A stretch of DNA of 64,000 nt from CAZTDD01 sp964612675 (lineage in GTDB: Bacteria > Hinthialibacterota > Hinthialibacteria > Hinthialibacterales > JAKPRU01), in contig CAZTDD010000011.1 of assembly GCA_964612675.1 (NCBI GenBank), positions 19,740 to 83,739 of the forward strand, written 5' to 3'. The translations under genes were made by a program, and so were the position numbers. This document shows positions 42,808 to 50,678 of the stretch, one piece after another. Below the pieces are notes generated by a model. The model had not been told where the DNA came from. It searched no databases and saw only the letters and a list, made by a program, of their open reading frames with translations. Position 1 is the stretch's first letter. Each line of letters starts with the position of its first letter.

Positions 42808-43614
42808 TCAGTGTCCCTCGTCGGACAAATCGCGAATAAAAATATCCCGGAAACGAATTCTCAATTGATCCCCTTTGTGGATCTGGAGAGCGATACGGCC
42901 GACTTCGCCGACATTACGCCTTTTGTGTGCGGTGTCATTGAGTACGCCGTCGCCGTTGAAATGCATAACTTGCACACCGTTCAACACAGCTCGAAGCTGC
43001 ATACCGATCGCCGAAATCTCTAAATCGTTCCAGCGTTCCCCCTCGTCGCTATAGTAAAAGATTAGGTTTGACTGCGCCATGGAAGGATCGACCCATTCGC
43101 CCTTCGGAATCGGCGGATAGAGCCAACGCTGATTCCCCCGGGTTTCATCCCAGATCATCCCCGTTCGCCATGGACCGGGTGGGTTGATATCGATTTGCGG
43201 TCCGTCAAGCCAACCGGCGGTATCGTCATAGCGGCTGCGAATCTGAACACCGCTATTGCCAGGACTGCCACGATAGGCTTGGAATTTCAGCCGAAGAATG
43301 AAATCGCTATACTCATGGTCGCTCACAAGCCATACATAGTCGTGGCCTTCCACTCCCATGGAATCCGCCAGAATGGTGCCATCATCCACACGCCAGAAAT
43401 CCTTGTCCCGGTCCTTGGGCTTGCATTTGATCGTCCAGCCGCTGAGGTCTTCACCATTGAAAAGCGACGTCCAATCGCTCTCTTCCGAAGAATCCCATGT
43501 CTCTGTTTCAGCACAACCGGACAACAGACAACAGCAGCAGACTCCAAGTATCGAGATCGTCGAGAAGAGATGAAGAATTCCGGTGGTTTTTCCATTCGCC
43601 ATGAGAGTTCTCAT
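42808..43614 (-). CDS. DUF1080 lipoprotein (3-keto-disaccharide hydrolase-like)
   Basis: A 268-residue lipoprotein (lipobox CCCCLLSGCAE). The DUF1080 domain shows WTSLFNGEDLSGWTIKCKPK, DFILRLKFQAYRGSPGNSGV and QIRSRYDD, and ends with a beta-sandwich RFRDIFIRDL. Members bind or cleave sugars, some being 3-keto-glycoside hydrolases. GTG 43623, ATG 43614 and ATG 43602 are possible starts; 43614 is a compromise. It sits between an isomerase-like gene and the Suf pair. Confidence 0.85.
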   Translation of the reverse strand: MRTLMANGKTTGILHLFSTISILGVCCCCLLSGCAETETWDSSEESDWTSLFNGEDLSGWTIKCKPKDRDKDFWRVDDGTILADSMGVEGHDYVWLVSDHEYSDFILRLKFQAYRGSPGNSGVQIRSRYDDTAGWLDGPQIDINPPGPWRTGMIWDETRGNQRWLYPPIPKGEWVDPSMAQSNLIFYYSDEGERWNDLEISAIGMQLRAVLNGVQVMHFNGDGVLNDTAHKRRNVGEVGRIALQIHKGDQLRIRFRDIFIRDLSDEGH

Positions 43615-43629
43615 TTGCCTCACCGCAGA

Positions 43630-44574
43630 TTACGCTGCTCTCAGGAGTCCTTGGATAATCAGGTCGGAGGCCTCGTCTTCTGAAAGGCCGCGGCTCATCA
43701 GCGTCTCCAATTGTTTCGAATCGACACTGCCAATAGCAGCTTCATGGGTGATATGCGCCTTCGGGTGGTGTACCTCGACTATGGGAACGGCCTTGGCGAC
43801 CGCGTTTCCCTGAACGATCTCCTTGCAATCGACGTGGCCGCGCGCATACGGTGCGGTAGCGATCAGTGTATTGTAGATCTCCGCACGGGCGTCATCTCGA
43901 AGCGCGATACTCGTATTTAAAACGCCCCGTGCATACTCACCGACGAGGTGCCCGGTCTCGGTGATGGAGATGTGATCGTCTTTCGTGCCACTAACCCTCG
44001 CATTCACCTCGCTGACGCTTCTCGCTTCTCCTGTGAGCTCCACATCGATACTGATCTCTCCCACACGCCCCTTGATGAGCTCGAAGTCCGTTTGATAGCG
44101 AGCGCCTTCACACACGCGCACTTTGGAGCGAGGGACGACCACGACGCCGCCTTCCGCCCCGTGCACGTGACGTTCAATATAGGCATATTCCGCACCCGGC
44201 CCGATTTTCAGCTCGGCTTCCATCTCGTGCCGAATCTTCTGAGCAAAGGGAAACGTGCAATGAGCGAGAATGCCGGCACGCGCGTTCTCTTCGATTTCCA
44301 GGTCAAGAACGATCTGTTGAAGTCCTGTTTCCGGAATCATCCCGAAACAGACCTGAACCGGTTTTTCGATGACTGTGCCTTTTTCAACCAGTATTTTCGC
44401 TTCAATCCCGTCTTTCGTTTCGTTTGCGTCCACTTGAAGGCCGGGGACGAGATGCACGCCCAAAACGCGGTTGTGATGGATCTCAATGTGAGCAATGTTG
44501 GGGTCGCCCTTTAGAGCGTGAGGATTCACACCGATGGATCGATACATTTCCTGAATGAGATCTTCATTAGACAT
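43630..44574 (-). CDS. SufB/SufD-like scaffold (SMS-type)
   Basis: A 314-residue protein from ATG 44574 (MSNEDLIQEM). It overlaps sufC by eight bases. It has the SufBD beta-helix core: KPVQVCFGMIPETGLQQIVL, AGILAHCTFPFAQKIRH, GRVGEISIDVELTGEARSVS and YARGHVDCKEIVQGNAVAKA. Cys in CKEIV and the HITHEAAIGSVD His/Asp/Glu set match cluster-assembly residues. It lacks the long N-terminal part of SufB and there is no second SufB/D, SufS, SufU or SufE. This is the two-gene minimal (SmsCB-like) layout described for archaea and some anaerobes. Confidence 0.88.
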   Translation of the reverse strand: MSNEDLIQEMYRSIGVNPHALKGDPNIAHIEIHHNRVLGVHLVPGLQVDANETKDGIEAKILVEKGTVIEKPVQVCFGMIPETGLQQIVLDLEIEENARAGILAHCTFPFAQKIRHEMEAELKIGPGAEYAYIERHVHGAEGGVVVVPRSKVRVCEGARYQTDFELIKGRVGEISIDVELTGEARSVSEVNARVSGTKDDHISITETGHLVGEYARGVLNTSIALRDDARAEIYNTLIATAPYARGHVDCKEIVQGNAVAKAVPIVEVHHPKAHITHEAAIGSVDSKQLETLMSRGLSEDEASDLIIQGLLRAA

Positions 44575-45310
44575 TGGCGGCCTCCGCAGCAATTTTCTCA
44601 CGATTCGGATGGTCACAGGGGATACATTTATTCTCGAAATACGCCGCGATTTTATCGACCGATCCCTTATCGACGAGTTGACCGCAACACATCAGAAAAG
44701 CGTGTTCTGCATGTCGTAGAACGGCCAGACTATGCGTAATCATGATCACTGTAGCTTTGTTCTCTCGCAATATCTGTAACGCCTCGAATATGCGGTTCAG
44801 GGCCTCGACGTCGATCCCGCTGTCCGGTTCATCCATCAAGACTACTTTCGGCTCCATCGCGAGAATACTCGCAAGTTCGATCCGTTTGCGCTCGCCCCCA
44901 GACAGGGTTTTGTCCACCGCCCGGTCGATATACTGATCCGGGTTCAATCCCACTGCATCGAGGACCTCGCGAGTACGTTCTTCCGTCTTTCGCTTTGCGG
45001 GGTGTTGAATGAAATGACGGACGGGGAGCCCTTCAAAGCGGGCGGGCTCCTGCCATGCCAGAGTAATCCCCTTTCGCCCCCGCTCATCAATCGGAACATC
45101 TCGCAGCGATTGCCCCTCGAACACAATGTCCCCCTCATAGTTCGTATACCCGGAGAGCCCCATAATTACATTCGCGGTCGTCGACTTACCAGCTCCGTTC
45201 GGACCGATCAACGCGTGAATGTGGCCCTCCCAGAAGTCGACGGACAAATGGTCCAATATCCGTTTATCGCCGATATCGAGGACAAGATCTTTTAAAGCCA
45301 AAATCGTCAT
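44567..45310 (-). CDS. sufC: SufC-like ATPase of Fe-S cluster assembly
   Basis: A 247-residue ATPase with Walker A GPNGAGKST, signature LSGGERKRIE, Walker B VVLMDEPDSGIDVEAL and the SufC-type YTNYEGDIVFEGQSL. It should power the SufB/D-like scaffold. The C-terminal FENKCIPCDHPNREK has a CxxC not usual in SufC, possibly a metal site. GGAGG precedes the ATG, and the stop overlaps the scaffold start. Confidence 0.9.
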   Translation of the reverse strand: MTILALKDLVLDIGDKRILDHLSVDFWEGHIHALIGPNGAGKSTTANVIMGLSGYTNYEGDIVFEGQSLRDVPIDERGRKGITLAWQEPARFEGLPVRHFIQHPAKRKTEERTREVLDAVGLNPDQYIDRAVDKTLSGGERKRIELASILAMEPKVVLMDEPDSGIDVEALNRIFEALQILRENKATVIMITHSLAVLRHAEHAFLMCCGQLVDKGSVDKIAAYFENKCIPCDHPNREKIAAEAANV

Positions 45311-45412
45311 TGGATAAAACCTCCCTCCCGCTACCTTTCATGTAGCATACACAATCGCCTTGAATGTTCCCAAGACTCCCGTGACAAAGCGGAGATTCGC
45401 ACCACAAGTCCG

Positions 45413-46465
45413 TCAAAAACCCGTCAGGTTCTTGGCGTAGCCAACAATGATTGTCGATACCACAAGTACGACAAGCCCTGCGTGAATCCAGAGGCGAGTC
45501 TTTCTGCTCGTGCCTCTCCATTCCCGAAAGATAAGTCCCCATAGATTCCCAAAGATCATGATGAACGCCATATGGAGCGTCCAACTTGCAAAATCATATT
45601 CGCCCATCTTCGTGGTGCCCATCCCATAAAAGAAGAACTGCAAATACCAGGTCACGCCGGCGATGGCGGAAAAAACATAATTCGACACAAGAGGTGCTTT
45701 CCCGGCGAGCAAGTAGTCGGACCAGCTTTTGTTGACCGTATGCAGATAGGCACACCAAAGAACGTTCGTCGTAATTCCTCCCAGGAGCACGATGACGAGA
45801 ACTGCATTATTCTGAAAAAGATCTCTTGTGCCGTGCTGTACCGCAGCGGCGGCGATGGGTTTTCCCGCGGCAAACGCGAAGGCCATACAGGCGCTCATCA
45901 CTCCCGCAAAAACCGCAATCCAAATCCCTTTCACAAAATTGAATTCAGCGACCGATTGTCGTTTCAGTTCGCTGCTGATTTCCGATTCTTTCAACATACC
46001 GGCCCGCGCACAGATTGCGATCCCTGTCAAACAAACGAAAACACCGAAGAGCAATATCCTTCCGGATGCGTCCCCCAGAATCGGTAGGAGTTCTCCGCGA
46101 AAAAGAGGTGGGATCAATGTTCCCAGAGCCGCACAGAACCCCAGCGTTAAGGCATACCCCAACGAAAACCCCAAATAACGCATCGACAAGCCGAAGGTCA
46201 AACCGCCAATCCCCCAGAGCACTCCGAAAACATACGTCCAGAGAAGACTGCGAAGTGGACTATCGGCAAGAACCGCGGGCAAATCCTCCACGGTAAGGAA
46301 AGCAATTATCAACGGAGCGACAATCCAGCTGAACACTCCTCCGACCAGCCAATAGGTCTCCCATGACCAGCCGCGTACCTTTTTGAACGGGATATAAAAA
46401 CTTCCGGCTGCGAAACCTCCGACAGCGTGAAGAAACACACCGGCCACCGTCGAACCAACGATCAT
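45413..46465 (-). CDS. rhaT: RhaT-family sugar/proton symporter
   Basis: A 350-residue membrane protein with ten hydrophobic segments and RhaT signatures: SFYIPFKKVRGWSWETYWLV, LWGIGGLTFGLSMRYLGFSL and GYALTLGFCAALGTLIPPLF, and at the end MAFIMIFGNLWGLIFREWRG. E. coli RhaT (344 residues) imports L-rhamnose with protons. Here it probably imports rhamnose or fucose freed by the neighbouring glycosidases; no rhamnose catabolic genes are seen. GAGGAG precedes the ATG. Confidence 0.85.
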   Translation of the reverse strand: MIVGSTVAGVFLHAVGGFAAGSFYIPFKKVRGWSWETYWLVGGVFSWIVAPLIIAFLTVEDLPAVLADSPLRSLLWTYVFGVLWGIGGLTFGLSMRYLGFSLGYALTLGFCAALGTLIPPLFRGELLPILGDASGRILLFGVFVCLTGIAICARAGMLKESEISSELKRQSVAEFNFVKGIWIAVFAGVMSACMAFAFAAGKPIAAAAVQHGTRDLFQNNAVLVIVLLGGITTNVLWCAYLHTVNKSWSDYLLAGKAPLVSNYVFSAIAGVTWYLQFFFYGMGTTKMGEYDFASWTLHMAFIMIFGNLWGLIFREWRGTSRKTRLWIHAGLVVLVVSTIIVGYAKNLTGF

Positions 46466-46490
46466 TGTCTCTTTTCTCCTCTACTTCGCC

Positions 46491-46629
46491 TCATGTCATT
46501 AAGTTAAGCGACCAAGAAGGAGCGACGGGAGGGCGAACCTCCTGGTGAGCCGAGTTGTTCCTGGTTTTCGGCTCGGCGGGAGCCTCCTCCCGGCAAACCG
46601 CTCAGTATTCCATTAACTTAATGACATTG
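46491..46629. mobile_element. MITE with 15-bp terminal inverted repeats (copy 1)
   Basis: ATGTCATTAAGTTAA at 46493-46507 is the exact inverse of TTAACTTAATGACAT at 46613-46627. The 11-base direct repeat CTACTTCGCCT (46481-46491 and 46630-46640) flanks it as a target duplication. The core has GGGAGGGCGAACCTCC and CGGCTCGGCGGGAGCCTCCT, an imperfect inner inverted repeat. No coding capacity. The second copy is at 62685. Confidence 0.9.
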
Positions 46630-46853
46630 CTACTTCGCCTGCGCTTCATACAAAGGAACACGGGTCTTAGTTGATACTTCACATCCTGCGTGGAAGCAAG
46701 AGAGGTCTCTTGTCAAAAGAGTTATATCAGACACTATTCTCCTCCACATTCCGAGAGGATCGATCTCGTGATAACCTGATTCTCGATCCGGTCCACAGAG
46801 AATCGTTCACGAGAGGAACAAGTATTGTCAGAAGGCAACAGGTGGAGACAGCG

Positions 46854-47735
46854 ATGCCAAAACTGCAACGAACCGACCAACATATATTTTTGTGCTTGTT
46901 ATTTGTACTTCTATGCGGTTTTGATGGCGCAGCGGATGAAGCCTGGTGGACATCCGGAATTGTGGAAGAAAAAAGATCGATCGCTGAGGGTCTCGCGTAT
47001 GAGAGGACTCTCTATACAACGGCCGACGAGCAACCTGTACGATCCCATGTTTTGTCCGTTGACAATTTGAATACGGCGTGGGAACTCGACGTTATGGGAT
47101 CGTTTGGCGTTCTAATTCCGCCCACGGTTTTTGCCGACCAGTCAAACGCTACAGCAGTAGTAAACGGTGGTTTCTTCTCTTTCCAAAACCACGAAGGCAT
47201 CGGACTCATCGCGTACAACAATCGTGTACTCTATTCTCCGGCGGGGAAAGAAAGATACCGTGGGACGCTCGGTATTACACCTCATGGGATTTTGATTGGA
47301 CAACTAGATCCTGTGGATATCCGTCAGTACCAAATACAGACAGAGAAATCCAATTGGAATTCTGCCTATTCCTCATTGGCAGCCGGCCCAATCCTTGTTC
47401 AGGACGCCACCAATTATTTACAGATAAGGAACCAGGGGTTTAATAGAACACAATTGGCTCCGCGTACGGGTATCGGAAGAATCGCACAAGACGAGATCCT
47501 GCTTGTCGTTGTGGATGGACGGCAACCCGGCTGGAGTCGCGGCATCACATTGAACGAACTCGCGGAATTGTTCCTGTCGTTCGGAGCCGAGCAGGCGCTC
47601 AATCTGGACGGAGGCGGATCGTCGATCATGGTAATCGATGGCGAAATAGTGAATCGCCCTTCCGACCACGCGGAACCGGGAAAAGCAGGCCGGGAGCGGC
47701 CCGTAGCCAATGCGATCGGAGTGTTTGAAAAGTAA
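46854..47735 (+). CDS. Exported phosphodiester glycosidase-like protein (NAGPA/DUF2233)
   Basis: A 293-residue protein from ATG 46854 with GGTGGAG at normal distance. In-frame ATG 46671 would add 61 residues and is disfavoured because it lacks a signal there. Signal ends near GFDGAADE. The domain shows TAVVNGGFFSFQN, LAAGPILVQD, PRTGIGRI and LNLDGGGSSIMVIDGE. NAGPA-type enzymes remove GlcNAc from phosphodiester-linked glycans; bacterial members act on envelope polymers. Substrate unknown. Confidence 0.9.
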   Translation: MPKLQRTDQHIFLCLLFVLLCGFDGAADEAWWTSGIVEEKRSIAEGLAYERTLYTTADEQPVRSHVLSVDNLNTAWELDVMGSFGVLIPPTVFADQSNATAVVNGGFFSFQNHEGIGLIAYNNRVLYSPAGKERYRGTLGITPHGILIGQLDPVDIRQYQIQTEKSNWNSAYSSLAAGPILVQDATNYLQIRNQGFNRTQLAPRTGIGRIAQDEILLVVVDGRQPGWSRGITLNELAELFLSFGAEQALNLDGGGSSIMVIDGEIVNRPSDHAEPGKAGRERPVANAIGVFEK

Positions 47736-47751
47736 CCGACAACCGAGAACG

Positions 47752-50403
47752 CTACCCGGCAGTCTCCCCATCGCTCGATGCGCCCGCTCCCTGCAGCTGC
47801 AGGTCGATTTCATCGAAATTCGTAATAATCTCCGACAACCCTTTTAAATTCCCGTGCAGATTATCCGGTTCAAGAAAATAAGGCACTTTCCGCTGTTTTA
47901 CCAGTCGTTTGGGTGTCATAAACTCGGTGATCAAGAAATTGTCCGTATTCAGAGGAAGCGCCTGGTTCAAACCGGCGTACAGGTATTCGCCGATCTGGCT
48001 TTCGTTCATCACGAAATGCTCGAAAGGGATAAGGCGCGGCTTCAATTCCAGGCGCGTAAGGTCCTGATAAACCGCAGTATTGTCCAATTTCGCCAGAAAG
48101 AGTTCATAATCGACGGAGAGTTCTCCGGCCTTCTTTCCCATCAGAATCAGGTCTCCTATCGATCCGCTTGTCCAAAGAGTCGCGTGAGGGAACACCGAGC
48201 GAAAAGTATGCATAACGATCTTCAGATCCTGCTCCGCCATGAGGTAACTGGGCAGCCACTGTAAGAAGAGTCCATCGTCTCGCAGCCTACTCTCCACAAT
48301 CTCATACCAGTCCTTCGAGAACAGGCTGGATTCTCCACGTATCCAGGGATTGGACGGCTGGGAGACGACGACGTCGTATTCATTTCGGGTGGTCAGAAGG
48401 AAATTGCGAGCATCCCGCAGAATCATATTCAGCCGTCCGTCGGATAGCGGTTTGTTATTGTAATCGCGGAAATACAGCGAAGCGTCTACCACCGAAGGAC
48501 AAATCTCTACACAGTCCACGCTCTTCACATCGTGGAGCAGGGTCGATCCGACTGTAACTCCGCTGCCTAATCCCACAACGAGAACGTTTTCCGAATTCTC
48601 ATGGAATAAAAGAGGCAGATGACCGATCATCACCTGGGTGCGCATGTCGCTCTTTTCTCCGGTGCTCGCATCGGTCTTCCCATCAATCGTCAAAAAGCGC
48701 ACCCCGTCCGGGCGTTCCATCACAGCGACTGTGGCCGCTATCCCCGTGTTGTAATAAAGAAGGTCATACTGCTTCATACTCAATTCCCAGATATTCCACG
48801 GGGAAAGTTCGGGAATTGTTTGGCTGTTGTCGGCGGCCTCGGAGTATTCATGCTGCATCTTGTCGTATTTCGAGGCATAGACATACACGCCGCTGCTGAT
48901 GATTCGCGGCGACCAGGGCGAAACGCTCAAACTCGTTATGAGCAAAGCAACAATCACCACCGCGGAAAATGCGAACCGGTGCAGAAAAGAAGTCGATAGA
49001 TAGAGAACCGCGCCCAGTGCCGCCAGACCGTTTAGAACAGCCCCGCAAAGAATCGTTTTCTGCATTCCGAGCGTCGGAATCAAAACCAGGCCGGCAAAAC
49101 AGGCCCCGATCATGGCACCGAATGTATTGAGAGCGTAGGCGGTCCCCAACCGTGTACCGGCGTGATCCCGTGTCTCCACAAACACCGCGCTGACCACGGG
49201 GAAAAGCGCTCCCATCGCAAGCGTGGGCGGCAGCATAATCAGCGCCGCCAACAAGAAACGAATCAATTGCATATCCCCCCAGGATTCCACCATCCACGAA
49301 TACAAAGAAAGATAAACAAACGGCAGTTTTTCAAAAGCGGGAATCGTGAGTAATACCGAGGCCCCAATGAACAGCTGAAGAAGAATGAAAGCATGGCTGC
49401 GCGACAGCGACCTGGGCAGGAGACGATACGTCCAACTACCGACGGCTATTCCCAGCAAAATAACGGCCAGCATGGTCGTGAAGGCATACGTTGTGGTTCC
49501 CAGAATCATGCTCAAGGTTCGAGTCCACGCTACTTCATAGAACATTGCAGCAGCGCCCGACAGACCAAACCCCACAATGACCGCTCCCTGGAGGCGGGTA
49601 ATCGAGGGACGTTCCACCGTTTCGGCCTGCTGCACCGGTCGAGCGATAGAGATCAAATCGTCAAAAGAAAAGCGTGTGCCCACCCAGAAGCCTGCCGCCA
49701 CAAGCAGATTCGTTGTCACGGCAATCGCCGTCGTCGCGTTGATACCGAGATACGGCAAAAGGAAGTACCCCGTACCGACCACCCCAAGCACAGCCCCGAA
49801 TGTATTCGACGCATACAATTGAGATACAGTGACTGCCAAACGGGAATCATCGCGAATGATCATCCTGCTCAGGACGGGAAGCGTGCCGCCCATTAACGTA
49901 GTCGGAAGTGCTAACAGCAGGAAAGAAACGAACAGTCTGACAGCGTTGAATGTGAACGGCCCCGGCGTAACCTCGCGATAAAAAGCGGCAAACCAAATCT
50001 CGCTCCACCCCAGGATTAGAGGAAGCATCATCGAATAACACCCGATTCCTACTTCCAACAGGATGTAGGCTCGTGAAAGACCTTTTACGCTCCAACGGTC
50101 CGACAGTCGACCGATCAGCCAGGCGCCGAATCCCAAGCCAAACATGAACGTTGAGAGAACAATGGAAACGGCATACGTTGAAGCACCGAGAATATAGGTC
50201 AATTGCCTGACCCATACAATCTGGTACACGAGACCGGCAAACCCCGAGAATAGAAAGAGAACAAGATAATAGTACGTCACAAAGGGCAATCGCAGCCAAG
50301 CCGGGGACGAATCGAGCGAGGAAGCAGACGCACGCTGTGTGCTCGTATCAACTACATCGTCTGATGAGCGGTCCGGCTTCGCAGGATTCTCTCTTCGTGT
50401 CAA
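47752..50403 (-). CDS. Fused MFS-like membrane / spermidine synthase-like protein
   Basis: An 883-residue protein from TTG 50403, fixed by a strong AAAGGAGGT four bases upstream; the longer frame to 50511 has no RBS. Two six-helix MFS-like halves (FSGFAGLVYQIVWVRQLTYI, GLSGAAAMFYEVAWTRTLSM) precede a Rossmann spermidine-synthase-like domain (VLVVGLGSGVTVGSTLLHDV, DVVVSQPSNPWIRGESSLFS). Such fusions are common and uncharacterised. Its C-terminus overlaps nothing; gene converges with the NAGPA gene. Confidence 0.9.
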   Translation of the reverse strand: MTRRENPAKPDRSSDDVVDTSTQRASASSLDSSPAWLRLPFVTYYYLVLFLFSGFAGLVYQIVWVRQLTYILGASTYAVSIVLSTFMFGLGFGAWLIGRLSDRWSVKGLSRAYILLEVGIGCYSMMLPLILGWSEIWFAAFYREVTPGPFTFNAVRLFVSFLLLALPTTLMGGTLPVLSRMIIRDDSRLAVTVSQLYASNTFGAVLGVVGTGYFLLPYLGINATTAIAVTTNLLVAAGFWVGTRFSFDDLISIARPVQQAETVERPSITRLQGAVIVGFGLSGAAAMFYEVAWTRTLSMILGTTTYAFTTMLAVILLGIAVGSWTYRLLPRSLSRSHAFILLQLFIGASVLLTIPAFEKLPFVYLSLYSWMVESWGDMQLIRFLLAALIMLPPTLAMGALFPVVSAVFVETRDHAGTRLGTAYALNTFGAMIGACFAGLVLIPTLGMQKTILCGAVLNGLAALGAVLYLSTSFLHRFAFSAVVIVALLITSLSVSPWSPRIISSGVYVYASKYDKMQHEYSEAADNSQTIPELSPWNIWELSMKQYDLLYYNTGIAATVAVMERPDGVRFLTIDGKTDASTGEKSDMRTQVMIGHLPLLFHENSENVLVVGLGSGVTVGSTLLHDVKSVDCVEICPSVVDASLYFRDYNNKPLSDGRLNMILRDARNFLLTTRNEYDVVVSQPSNPWIRGESSLFSKDWYEIVESRLRDDGLFLQWLPSYLMAEQDLKIVMHTFRSVFPHATLWTSGSIGDLILMGKKAGELSVDYELFLAKLDNTAVYQDLTRLELKPRLIPFEHFVMNESQIGEYLYAGLNQALPLNTDNFLITEFMTPKRLVKQRKVPYFLEPDNLHGNLKGLSEIITNFDEIDLQLQGAGASSDGETAG

Positions 50404-50581
50404 CGTGTACCTCCTTTGAATTGGTGATTGGCGTATACCTGGGGAACATGTATTCGTATTCGAACAAGCGCCGCGCTTCCCCCATGATAACGCGATCGAG
50501 AGAATACTCAAAACGGGATCTGAGAGTCGCTCCGTGGGATCCGTCCATCACGACTCACACTCTTTTTCGGATGATTCGGTT

Positions 50582-50610
50582 TGACTCCGGGCTCCGGCTG
50601 CTTCAGAATT
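50582..50610 (+). promoter_or_regulatory. Candidate promoter for the gene at 50679
   Basis: TTGACT (50582-50587) and CAGAAT (50605-50610) with a 17-base spacer. The -35 matches five of six and the -10 four of six. Confidence 0.4.
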
Positions 50611-50678
50611 GGTGAGAGACTGGAGTTCCGTACCCGGAATGCTACAGCGGCACCGTTTCTTGTATAGAGGAAAGGAAT

